Shown: positions 1 through 5,740, counted from the stretch's first letter. The stretch: 7,087 nucleotides of DNA from Candidatus Zixiibacteriota bacterium (GCA_024275215.1 JAJRZO010000279.1:1-7087), one strand, 5' to 3'. Numbers and translations: made by a program. Notes: generated by a model from the sequence alone, not told the origin.

Positions 1-1339
1 AATCAGGATTGTAGGCCAATCCCACTTTGGGATTGACATCTTCTTCTATTGTCAAACGCGAACGCGCTCGCCCCACTCTATTGCTATCACCGCCAAGCAG
101 GAATGGCGCTCCCCACGGTACGACTTCAGCATTCAAATAGAGCGCCGGCAAATATGCAATATCCCTTCCCATGTCGGTAAAGACTGCCGAGTCGCCTTCT
201 ATTTTCCCCCAGTGGATCGCTTTCCATTCACCCGAATTGAAAACACATATATAGGCGAAGTCCACAGAGTCAGGAATCTCTTTCGTGAATTTCACGGTGA
301 CATCGCACACATCGACATAATCAGCGGTGACATCGATATAGCTCTTTCCTGCCAGCCACCCGGGCACTTCTTCCTGCTGATTATCCTGAAAGGCGAGGTT
401 ATCCTTCTGCATGTCGAATGTTTTGCGATATGTCTTCGCCATCTTATTGCCAAGCTTATATTCACGCGGATTGCTTTCCGCTCCCATAAACGGTATCACC
501 TCGCCATCTGGAGTGACAATCGCATTCCACGCATGATTATTGCCGGTGTTCGCCCAGTACGGCGTATAGTCGCTCATGATCGCAATGCCATTTGCTCGCA
601 TGGCGTAGATTGCAAGATTTGTCATGTCCTCGCATCGTCCCATACGATTATCAAGCATTTCGCTGAGTCCCTGATCGGTCGGATGTCGATAAAATCGCGG
701 ATCGAAAGTGAACCATGATTTGACATCGCTGTTTATGAGCGATGCCGCCTCAATCGGATCAGTCGAGTCATCCATTTTGCTCGCAATATCCTGATATTTC
801 TCTCTAAATGTTTCCCGCCATGGTTCGAGCGGCTCGTTGCTGCCGCGATACGGCAGAACATACTTACAGAACTGATCGAACGAAAGCGCCTTCGCCCATG
901 GTCTGTCGCGCCACGACATGAAAGCATAATCGATCTGATTGATAAGGAAATCGGCAGTGATCGTCTCCCGATCCAGAATCTTCTCTCCGCGTTCAAAGCT
1001 GAGTTCACCATGTGTTTTCTCAAGCGTATCGCATGCCGCATTCATGGCATTGTAATCCGGATAATCAAGCACGTTGAAATTGACATCATTGCCAGTGCTG
1101 TCCTGAAGTACATAGGTGACATAACAGTGATCCTGCATGTTGGCGATCAACCAGTATGCCGCCTTCAATTTGAGTGAATCTCCCTCAGCAGTATAGTGTT
1201 CGAGAACTTTTTCCAACTCGGCGCGATTGTCGCCCGCAGCTTCGAGAGCTTCTGCAACATCAGGCGGATACAGCGATTGCTTGCTGCATCCAAACATTAC
1301 CAATGCAATAATGACCATAGACAAAATAAATATTCTCAT
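1..1339 (-). CDS. Transglutaminase-like domain lipoprotein, 3' end off window
   Basis: The frame stays open for 446 codons from the ATG at 1339 to the left edge, so the C-terminus is missing. The start is preceded by AAGGAAG (1344-1350). Residues 1-17 form a short lipoprotein signal peptide ending MFG before Cys18; the lipobox is not canonical at -3 and -2, but Ser-Lys follow the Cys. The transglutaminase core lies at about 195-292. It has the catalytic Cys236 in GRCEDMTNLAIYAMRANGI, His269 in NNHAWNA, and an acidic Glu288 in GAESNP where many relatives have Asp. Residues after about 315 (YIDVTADYVDVCDVTV, later FTDMGRDIAYLPALYL) match the beta-rich C-terminal region that I recall accompanying this core in Bacteroidetes-type secreted proteins. 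It is probably an outer-membrane or periplasmic enzyme acting on peptide or protein substrates, as a protease, amidase or cross-linker; the substrate is unknown. Confidence 0.88.
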   Translation of the reverse strand, partial: MRIFILSMVIIALVMFGCSKQSLYPPDVAEALEAAGDNRAELEKVLEHYTAEGDSLKLKAAYWLIANMQDHCYVTYVLQDSTGNDVNFNVLDYPDYNAMNAACDTLEKTHGELSFERGEKILDRETITADFLINQIDYAFMSWRDRPWAKALSFDQFCKYVLPYRGSNEPLEPWRETFREKYQDIASKMDDSTDPIEAASLINSDVKSWFTFDPRFYRHPTDQGLSEMLDNRMGRCEDMTNLAIYAMRANGIAIMSDYTPYWANTGNNHAWNAIVTPDGEVIPFMGAESNPREYKLGNKMAKTYRKTFDMQKDNLAFQDNQQEEVPGWLAGKSYIDVTADYVDVCDVTVKFTKEIPDSVDFAYICVFNSGEWKAIHWGKIEGDSAVFTDMGRDIAYLPALYLNAEVVPWGAPFLLGGDSNRVGRARSRLTIEEDVNPKVGLAYNPD

Positions 1340-1371
1340 ATGACTTCCTTATCAAAATGTATTTCACGATA

Positions 1372-1400
1372 AGAGTAGTCGAAGGATGACGTGCTGTCAA
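1372..1400 (-). promoter_or_regulatory. Sigma70-like promoter of the transglutaminase lipoprotein
   Basis: On the minus strand a perfect TTGACA (1400-1395) is followed, after a 17-nt spacer, by TACTCT (1377-1372). The -10 box matches the consensus at only three of six positions. It would give a leader of about 25-30 nt carrying the AAGGAAG ribosome site. Inferred from the motif only. Confidence 0.5.
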
Positions 1401-1587
1401 GTTAGTTGCATCGTTGCGGCAGGGCTTGTGGGGGCACGTACCGGCTGATTCGTGTGACCTGTTCTCTCTCATTTAGCATGTGTCGGGGCACGCTCGCACC
1501 TCGCGCGCCTGAGCACCGGCACAACTGTGCAGAACGTAAAAACTATGGACGGTCAGCCACACACCATGGACTGGACTCATCAGAAAC

Positions 1588-1614
1588 TGTAGGTCAGGCG
1601 GCCTGTCCGCCTGA
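1588..1614. repeat. Hairpin with TGTAGGTCAG start, possible dispersed intergenic repeat
   Basis: TCAGGCGG (1594-1601) and CCGCCTGA (1607-1614) form a perfect 8-bp stem with the 5-nt loop CCTGT, and a G-T wobble could extend it by one pair. The left flank TGTAGGTCAG (1588-1597) matches TGTAGGGCAG at 2221-2230 in nine of ten bases, and that copy also opens a hairpin. It may belong to a family of small palindromic repeats. It has no T-run, so an intrinsic terminator is unlikely. Confidence 0.45.
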
Positions 1615-1677
1615 TGTCTTCCTCTTTGCACAAATCGGTAGACAGCCTGCTGCAAACAATGTAGATTGAACGCATGA

Positions 1678-1695
1678 TATGATTCAGTTTGGAAG
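1678..1695 (+). promoter_or_regulatory. Weak -10 box and Shine-Dalgarno of the alkyltransferase
   Basis: TATGAT (1678-1683) matches the -10 consensus at five of six bases, but no good -35 stands 16-18 nt upstream. Transcription would begin near 1690, giving a leader of only about 10 nt with GGAAG (1691-1695) as the ribosome site. The ribosome site is more certain than the promoter. Confidence 0.35.
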
Positions 1696-1700
1696 TATCT

Positions 1701-2225
1701 ATGCGGGAACGAAAAATCGTCTACACTAATCTGCAAAGCCCTTTGGGCGATATGATTGCCGGTGCAACAGACAATGGAGTCTGTTTCCTCGAATGGTATG
1801 ATCGAAGAGGCGATATTCCGCTCATACTCGAACGAGTGACGAAACGCTACCGCACAACTCCGGTCGAAGGTGGTAGTAACAACCGGCATATCAAACAACT
1901 TGTGACTGAACTGGCGCGTTATTTCGACGGCAAACTCCGCAGCTTCGATGTCAGAATTGATGTAACAGGAACACTATTCGAGCAGCGCGTCTGGAAAGAG
2001 CTTCTTACGATCCCAATGGGGGAAACTCGAACATATCTCCAGATCGCGAAAGCTGTCGGGAAACCCGGAGGGTCGCGCGCGGTCGGACGCGCCAACGGCG
2101 CGAACAGTCTCCCCATCGTGATTCCATGTCACCGTGTGATTAAAACATCAGGCGATCTCGGCGGCTACGGCGGCAAAGTCTGGCGCAAGAAACGCCTGCT
2201 TGAACTGGAGAAAATCATCTTGTAG
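1701..2225 (+). CDS. ogt: Methylated-DNA--protein-cysteine methyltransferase
   Basis: This 174-residue cytoplasmic repair protein transfers alkyl groups from O6-alkylguanine (and usually O4-alkylthymine) in DNA to its own cysteine in a single-turnover suicide reaction. The N-terminal ribonuclease-H-like part covers about residues 5-85 and the DNA-binding catalytic part about 88-172. The signature PIVIPCHRVI carries the acceptor Cys143 with His144. Arg126 (in SRAVGRA) is the expected arginine finger, Asn135 the hinge, and Tyr156 and Glu170 complete the active-site positions at the spacings seen in human MGMT. There is no Ada-type N-terminal domain, so it is the stand-alone Ogt/MGMT type. I chose ATG 1701 over the in-frame TTG at 1689 because GGAAG (1691-1695) is spaced for it. 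The stop codon at 2223-2225 lies inside a hairpin-associated motif. The gene stands alone; no other repair gene is adjacent. Confidence 0.95.
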   Translation: MRERKIVYTNLQSPLGDMIAGATDNGVCFLEWYDRRGDIPLILERVTKRYRTTPVEGGSNNRHIKQLVTELARYFDGKLRSFDVRIDVTGTLFEQRVWKELLTIPMGETRTYLQIAKAVGKPGGSRAVGRANGANSLPIVIPCHRVIKTSGDLGGYGGKVWRKKRLLELEKIIL

Positions 2226-2259
2226 GGCAGAACCCGAAGTGAAGCGGAGCGGTTCTGCC
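2221..2259 (+). repeat. Hairpin at the alkyltransferase stop codon, TGTAGGGCAG-type
   Basis: GGCAGAACC (2226-2234) pairs perfectly with GGTTCTGCC (2251-2259) across a 16-nt loop. The structure begins right after the TAG stop and its flank TGTAGGGCAG includes that stop codon. It could end or protect the 3' end of the alkyltransferase mRNA, but it is followed by ATCTTC, not a T-run, so factor-independent termination is doubtful. Its similarity to the 1588-1597 flank suggests a small dispersed repeat. Confidence 0.5.
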
Positions 2260-2442
2260 ATCTTCGCAAGACCAATAGCCCCGTAGACCGATAGCCACTC
2301 AGAGCGGAGCGTCGGGAGGGATTGTTTTTGACGCTGGCATTAACCCACACACAGATCTGAGCAACCCGTCGTTGCACTCTGGGTGAGCTACCGACTTAGT
2401 CGAATCGATAGTGATTTGACCTCCAATAAACGCACGTATAGC

Positions 2443-2474
2443 AAAGCCGGCGGGTCTCACGATCGGCCGGCTTT
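2443..2474. terminator. Probable bidirectional intrinsic terminator
   Basis: AAAGCCGGC (2443-2451) pairs perfectly with GCCGGCTTT (2466-2474) around a 14-nt loop. The A-run before and T-run after the GC core make it readable as a terminator from either side. This fits its place between two converging genes. The T-run is short: TTTATAAT on the plus strand and TTTGCTATA on the minus strand. Confidence 0.6.
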
Positions 2475-2501
2475 ATAATAGAAAGTAGGAATTCTTAGAG
2501 C

Positions 2502-2523
2502 AAAGTAGCACTCTCTACTTTTT
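2502..2523. terminator. AT-rich stem-loop just after the regulator gene, weak terminator
   Basis: AAAGTAG (2502-2508) pairs with CTACTTT (2515-2521) around CACTCT, and the plus strand continues with TT. It sits only 4 bp past the regulator's stop. The stem has few GC pairs, so it is weaker than the stem at 2443-2474. It could act with that stem as a tandem terminator. Confidence 0.35.
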
Positions 2524-2525
2524 CT

Positions 2526-3899
2526 CTATACTTCCTTTATCGTATCAATATTATATTTCTTTATCTTTTCGAACAAGGTTGTATAATCTATCTGCAGAAT
2601 CTCCGCAGCTTTTCTCTTGTTTCCTTTCGTGTCCTTGAGCACACGGATTATCATCGCCCTCTCTGCCACCATCTGGGCATGATGCCCAACTTCTTTCAGG
2701 CCAGCGCCTTCCCTTAGCCGGATTTCTTCGACTGTAGGCAGCCTGATCGCCAGATGATCAGTGCCGATTACTTTCCCTTCACACAGTATTATCGCGCGCT
2801 CGATAGTATTTTCAAGTTCGCGGACATTACCAGGCCAGTTGTATTTATCCATAAGATTCAGCGCTTCTTTCGATATGCGCATTTTGGGCTTCCCCATCTC
2901 ACGGCAGTATTTTTCGAGAAAATGCTGCGCAAGAGCCGGGACATCCTCCCTTCGATCCCGTAGCGGCGGAATCGTCACCGGAAAAACAGATAGACGATAA
3001 AATAAATCCTCACGGAATCTTTTCTCGGCAATCGCTTCTTTAAGGTCGGCATTCGATGCCGCAATCACACGGACATCGACCTTGATACTCTGCGTGCCGC
3101 CAAGCCTTTCAAATTCCCTGTCCTGAAGCACACGCAGGAGTTTCGCCTGCAAAGCGATATCCATATCACCGATCTCATCTAAGAAAATAGTGCCATGATT
3201 GGCGACCTCGAACTTGCCCATCTTCTTCGCATGCGATGATGTAAACGCGCCTTTCTCGGAACCGAATAGTTCGTTTTCCAAAAGCTCGTGCGGGATCGCA
3301 GCGCAGTTGATAGCTATGAATGGCTTCTCAGCGCGCGGTGAAGTTTTGTGGATCGCCCTCGCAAAAAGCTCTTTGCCTGTACCCGATTCACCAAGAAGCA
3401 GCACTGATGTGTCAGATGAAGCCACCTTCGTGATCAATCGCATCACCTCGTGCATCCTCGTGCTGTCTCCAATGATTTCATCGTAACCGTGAGTAATTTC
3501 CAGTTCTTCCTTGAGTATCTCGTTCTCAGCCTCAAGCTGGCGTTGTTCGAGAGCACGCCTGATCAGAAAAGTGAGGTGACTCGTATCGAACGGTTTCGTC
3601 ACGAAATCGAACGCACCGAGTTTCATGGCCTCGACAGCATTTTCGACAGTGGCGTATGCCGTCATCATTATGACGGCAGTTTCCGGATCCCGTTCCCTTA
3701 TCCGTGACAACACCTTGATTCCGTCCATATCGGGCATCATCAGGTCAGTCACCACGACATCGAAACTTTTCTCAGATGCGAGATCGACGCCACGTGTGCC
3801 GCTCGAAACCGAATCGACATCGAACCCTTCGGCGGCAAGAGTCTGCGACAACATATCACGCATCGATTTTTTATCGTCAATTACCAGAACAGTAGACAT
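2526..3899 (-). CDS. NtrC-family sigma54-dependent response regulator with variant GAFTSS loop
   Basis: This is a 457-residue cytoplasmic two-component regulator with the usual three-part layout. The receiver domain (about 1-120) has the acidic pair Asp8/Asp9, phospho-acceptor Asp52 in VVVTDLMMPDMDG, Thr80 and Lys102. A helical linker follows at 115-135. The AAA+ domain (about 140-388) has Walker A GESGTGKE (170-177), Walker B GTIFLDEIG (236-244), the RFREDLFYRL arginine-finger region (294-303) and sensor II WPGNVRELEN (355-364). The C-terminal Fis-type helix-turn-helix (about 410-450) reads GNKRKAAEILQIDYTTLFEKIKKY. The sigma54-contact loop, normally GAFTGA, is GAFTSS (217-222), confirmed from the bases. 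GGGAG (3904-3908) precedes the ATG. The nuclease gene lies 121 bases upstream in the same direction, and no sensor kinase is present. Family membership is certain; its targets are unknown. Confidence 0.95.
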   Translation of the reverse strand: MSTVLVIDDKKSMRDMLSQTLAAEGFDVDSVSSGTRGVDLASEKSFDVVVTDLMMPDMDGIKVLSRIRERDPETAVIMMTAYATVENAVEAMKLGAFDFVTKPFDTSHLTFLIRRALEQRQLEAENEILKEELEITHGYDEIIGDSTRMHEVMRLITKVASSDTSVLLLGESGTGKELFARAIHKTSPRAEKPFIAINCAAIPHELLENELFGSEKGAFTSSHAKKMGKFEVANHGTIFLDEIGDMDIALQAKLLRVLQDREFERLGGTQSIKVDVRVIAASNADLKEAIAEKRFREDLFYRLSVFPVTIPPLRDRREDVPALAQHFLEKYCREMGKPKMRISKEALNLMDKYNWPGNVRELENTIERAIILCEGKVIGTDHLAIRLPTVEEIRLREGAGLKEVGHHAQMVAERAMIIRVLKDTKGNKRKAAEILQIDYTTLFEKIKKYNIDTIKEV

Positions 3900-3943
3900 A
3901 TTTCTCCCGTGCAGATGGATTTCAACCTGTTCGCCTGCTATTC

Positions 3944-3973
3944 ATCATATCGGAATTTGACGGAAATAGTGAA
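3944..3973 (-). promoter_or_regulatory. Possible sigma70-like promoter of the response regulator
   Basis: On the minus strand TTCACT (3973-3968, four of six consensus bases) and TATGAT (3949-3944, five of six) are 18 nt apart. This would start the mRNA about 38 nt before the regulator's ATG. It suggests the regulator can be transcribed separately from the upstream nuclease gene, although the 121-nt gap also allows read-through. Confidence 0.4.
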
Positions 3974-4020
3974 GGAAATTGGACGATTATCTCTTGACAG
4001 GCATCACTGAATTGTGACGG

Positions 4021-4698
4021 CTACGGTTTGCAGTTTCTGCAGGGCGAAAAACCGAGATCCAAAAATTCGTCACGTGATGAGTATTCGAGCAGGCGATTCT
4101 TATCAGTACGCTCCAGCGATCGGCAGCCGGGGCGATGGAATCTGAATGTATGCGCATTGCCAAGATACGACTTCTCAATAGGTTCCGGCGGCGGAAGCGA
4201 CCATATTCCGCGTTTAGCTTTGCGGGCATCTATCTGGGCAAGAATCAACCGCCTCCGATATTCCATATTCTTCTGATCCGACGGAAATATATAAACATTC
4301 GCCATCCCCGCATAAACCAGGACTTCATTAACCATAATCGTATCATCGACAAAAACATAGGCAAGCTCCCTGCCGTACTTGTCTGTCAGCCGAGAATCAT
4401 GCTCGAGTCGTACAGCCCTGCCCCTGCACAGTTCCGAACTCATCCGAGTCGCCTCAAAATAGAAATCCTGCCCCCGTTCCGGTGTGTCTATACCGAGAAA
4501 TCTGACAGTCCTGCCATCCGAAAGCTCTCCCGTATCACCGTCGGTTAACTCGACCATGGTCAGGATTCCCGCCGGTTCGCGCTGCTCGGGTTCCTGCGGT
4601 TTATTGAATTGGTTGTAGAGTGAATAGACCGCAAATGCAATCAGAAGCAGCAGCAGAATTCTGGCTGAAATACCGGAGGATTTATTATTCTTAGCCAT
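4021..4698 (-). CDS. Membrane-anchored thermonuclease-like (SNase) protein with C-terminal Cys/His tail
   Basis: This 225-residue protein starts with a basic stretch and one hydrophobic segment (about 13-28), read as an uncleaved signal anchor that places the rest outside the inner membrane. Residues about 44-167 form a staphylococcal-nuclease fold: DGDT (Asp53/Asp55, metal-binding region), Arg66 and Asp71 in VRFLGIDTPE with Glu74, and Arg110 in KYGRELAYVF. The catalytic Arg-Asp-Glu-Arg set is therefore complete, and a calcium-dependent endonuclease activity on DNA or RNA is likely. The tail (about 183-225) has His188, Cys192, Cys220 and Cys223 (FHRPGC, then SPCRNCKP), resembling an Ada-type zinc knuckle that I recall following SNase domains in other proteins. 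The start is the only ATG before the hydrophobic segment. No Shine-Dalgarno is visible; the upstream bases are almost all A and T. It may be co-transcribed with the regulator downstream. Confidence 0.9.
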   Translation of the reverse strand: MAKNNKSSGISARILLLLLIAFAVYSLYNQFNKPQEPEQREPAGILTMVELTDGDTGELSDGRTVRFLGIDTPERGQDFYFEATRMSSELCRGRAVRLEHDSRLTDKYGRELAYVFVDDTIMVNEVLVYAGMANVYIFPSDQKNMEYRRRLILAQIDARKAKRGIWSLPPPEPIEKSYLGNAHTFRFHRPGCRSLERTDKNRLLEYSSRDEFLDLGFSPCRNCKP

Positions 4699-4704
4699 AA
4701 TATT

Positions 4705-4710
4705 ATTATA
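4705..4710 (-). promoter_or_regulatory. TATAAT box positioned for a leaderless nuclease mRNA
   Basis: A perfect TATAAT (4710-4705 on the minus strand) ends 6 nt before the A of the nuclease start codon. That is the normal distance from a -10 box to the transcription start. No recognisable -35 stands 16-18 nt upstream. With no ribosome site present, transcription may begin at the ATG itself. The region is AT-rich, so the box could be chance. Confidence 0.35.
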
Positions 4711-4753
4711 AGTATTATTCTACAGTTATTCTCTTATTGTTCTACAACTAACG

Positions 4754-4797
4754 CAGGTCCGCTACTCTACGACATGACCTGTGGCTTGTCCGTAGCG
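4754..4797. repeat. Two interleaved 6-bp inverted repeats
   Basis: CAGGTC (4754-4759) is complementary to GACCTG (4776-4781), and the directly adjoining CGCTAC (4760-4765) to GTAGCG (4792-4797). The two helices cross, so in RNA they would be alternative folds or a pseudoknot; in DNA they could be operator half-sites. They lie between the divergent nuclease gene and the small ORF. Short stems like these can arise by chance. Confidence 0.3.
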
Positions 4798-4840
4798 CTC
4801 CGCACTTAGCCAACCGTAAAAGCCGGTATCGCAATGGGGC

Positions 4841-5032
4841 ATGTACAGGCCATTATTATACTGGATTGAACCCAAAGCCCGGCAAAAGTCAACCAAAATC
4901 AAGCATATTTATGACGACCGGAAGTTTCGCATCATTATATTCTATATGATAATAATAGCAGTCATAATAGCCTTCAATGCAAGTCACGGCGATTATTTCG
5001 ACATAGAAAGCTGGGAGCCACGGCCTGCTTGA
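4841..5032 (+). CDS. Possible small single-pass membrane protein, unknown function
   Basis: An ATG-started frame of 63 codons encodes a basic N-terminal half, one strongly hydrophobic stretch at about residues 30-46 (RIIIFYMIIIAVIIAF) and an acidic C-terminal tail ending ESWEPRPA. About half of its third codon positions are G or C, somewhat more than the local base composition suggests, which slightly favours coding. The only ribosome-site candidate, GGGG at 4836-4839, is too close to the ATG, and no clear promoter precedes it. Ile-rich hydrophobic frames arise easily in AT-rich DNA, so it may be spurious. I do not recognise a family. Confidence 0.35.
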   Translation: MYRPLLYWIEPKARQKSTKIKHIYDDRKFRIIIFYMIIIAVIIAFNASHGDYFDIESWEPRPA

Positions 5033-5053
5033 AAATCGACTTGACGGTGCTTC

Positions 5054-5075
5054 AAAGATTGCTGAAAGATTGCTG
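5054..5075 (+). repeat. Perfect 11-bp tandem direct repeat
   Basis: AAAGATTGCTG occurs twice without a gap (5054-5064 and 5065-5075). It stands about 135 bp upstream of the -35 box at 5211. It could be a pair of activator sites on one DNA face or a simple slippage duplication; the 11-bp period is close to one helical turn. Confidence 0.6.
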
Positions 5076-5210
5076 TGGGAATCGTGCAGCGACATCATCC
5101 ATCGTAATAAAGTTTTCATTTTGCGAATACACATCAAATCAGGTCTTTTCGACAATACTGGGGGGATTGCCCGGCAGTTTGAAATATGTTGAATTTGTGT
5201 CAGAATGTTC

Positions 5211-5238
5211 TTGACAATCTTTCGTAATTCATTACATT
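5211..5238 (+). promoter_or_regulatory. Sigma70-like promoter for the leader and secreted repeat protein
   Basis: A perfect TTGACA (5211-5216) is followed after 16 nt by TACATT (5233-5238, four of six bases). Transcription should start near 5245. TGTCA (5198-5202) and TGACA (5212-5216) form a 5-bp inverted repeat overlapping the -35 box, which might be an operator. No better promoter is seen between here and 5842, so the transcript would carry a leader of about 600 nt. Confidence 0.55.
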
Positions 5239-5477
5239 ATGCGCGGTTTGAATGAAAACAGCAGTTCGCACTCACGGATTAGGCCCCGTGTGGATGAACG
5301 GCCTCTTTAACAGCGTAATAAGCTACGGTTCTTAAAAACATACGAATCATGGCGATGAGCATTCGCTCGCACGCTTGTTTCTTTCTATCACCTCATCTCT
5401 TTGTTGTACTAACTGGCAACCGTTAACATGTAATACAGCTCTTTATATATGCGATTTGTTCGTGTAAATGCTGTAGG

Positions 5478-5577
5478 AGGTGAGACTAAGATTCCGGGAG
5501 GTTTCTTGGCAGACAAGAGATACAGAAGATAATCCTTTCATAACGAATACAACATTGGGAGAAGTCTCAAGACACCT
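5478..5577 (+). other. Long-range helix in the leader RNA
   Basis: AGGT (5478-5481) pairs with ACCT (5574-5577), and the directly following GAGACT (5482-5487) pairs with AGTCTC (5563-5568). A 5-nt bulge (5569-5573) interrupts one side. The ten base pairs would close a multi-branch domain of about 75 nt. The co-linear arrangement of both stems makes chance less likely than a single stem would. Confidence 0.35.
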
Positions 5578-5649
5578 TTGATTATGCCGACATTTGAATG
5601 AGACTGAACCCTGACTACAAAAGTAGGAATTGTGAAGAAGTCGACTTAG

Positions 5650-5691
5650 TTTGAACAGATCAGAGCCCCTAGACAAGATTCTGTGTTCAAA
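5650..5691 (+). other. Stacked hairpin with one-sided bulge in the leader RNA
   Basis: TTTGAACA (5650-5657) pairs perfectly with TGTTCAAA (5684-5691). After a 3-nt bulge GAT (5658-5660), CAGAG (5661-5665) pairs with TTCTG (5679-5683) including one G-T wobble. The loop is 13 nt (5666-5678). There is no following T-run, so it is a structural RNA element and not a terminator. Confidence 0.45.
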
Positions 5692-5705
5692 CAGTCATAT
5701 TCTTC

Positions 5706-5740
5706 CCTCCACGTTCACTGGATTCAGTGTGTGGTGGAGG
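5706..5740 (+). other. Compound hairpin carrying a CCTCC anti-Shine-Dalgarno strand
   Basis: CCTCCAC (5706-5712) pairs with GTGGAGG (5734-5740). Inside it, CACTG (5716-5720) and CAGTG (5725-5729) form a second stem with the 4-nt loop GATT. It ends 13 nt before the leader ORF's ribosome site. Its CCTCC strand could instead pair with the GGAGG of the main gene's ribosome site at 5831-5835, allowing a switch between two folds; that alternative is inference. Confidence 0.45.

Larger units (their letters stand above)
1340..1700. other. Divergent intergenic region, lipoprotein / alkyltransferase
   Basis: This 361-base spacer separates two divergently transcribed genes. I see the lipoprotein promoter at its left end, a short GC-rich hairpin at 1594-1614, and a weak -10 box for the alkyltransferase at its right end. 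The open frames here on both strands show no recognisable protein motif, have no convincing ribosome site, and in part overlap the real genes. I see nothing else. Confidence 0.6.
2226..2525. other. Convergent intergenic spacer with hairpins
   Basis: This 300-base spacer lies between the converging alkyltransferase and response-regulator genes. It holds the stop-codon hairpin, a GC-rich stem-loop at 2443-2474 and an AT-rich stem-loop at 2502-2521. Between 2260 and 2440 I see only weak short inverted repeats, for example ACCC/GGGT near 2365-2383, and the 9-mer AGCGGAGCG at 2243-2251 and again at 2303-2311. There is no credible gene. Confidence 0.55.
4699..5210. other. Intergenic region left of the main promoter
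   Basis: This stretch of about 510 bases is AT-rich at its left end. It contains the nuclease start region, crossing inverted repeats at 4754-4797, one plausible small membrane ORF at 4841-5032 and an 11-bp tandem repeat at 5054-5075. From 5076 to 5190 I see nothing I can name. No transposase remnant, tRNA or known riboswitch is apparent. Confidence 0.5.

Noticed and set aside
212..718. Plus-strand frame of 168 codons
   Set aside because: It is antisense to the transglutaminase lipoprotein, whose frame carries a clear catalytic core and lipobox; this frame shows no motif.
1689..1700. In-frame TTG as the alkyltransferase start
   Set aside because: GGAAG at 1691-1695 would fall inside the coding sequence and is correctly spaced for ATG 1701, which also gives a normal family N-terminus.
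1473..1898. Minus-strand frame of 141 codons
   Set aside because: It overlaps the start of the alkyltransferase gene antisense, has no recognisable motif and no ribosome site.
2243..2311. AGCGGAGCG present twice, with a near copy at 4796-4804 on the other strand, as a repeat family
   Set aside because: Nine-base matches are common by chance in 7 kb; without more flanking similarity this cannot stand alone.
4889..5155. Minus-strand frame of 88 codons
   Set aside because: Antisense to the small ORF, unusual composition (many Tyr, Met and Ser), no ribosome site; the plus-strand frame is the better candidate.
5029..5214. TTG-started frame of 61 codons overlapping the stop of the small ORF
   Set aside because: The overlap hints at coupling, but it starts with TTG, lacks a ribosome site and shows no protein-like features.
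5480..5581. GTG-started frame of 33 codons after AGGAGG in the leader
   Set aside because: The purine run overlaps the GTG itself, leaving no spacing for ribosome binding, and the interval is better explained by the long-range RNA helix.
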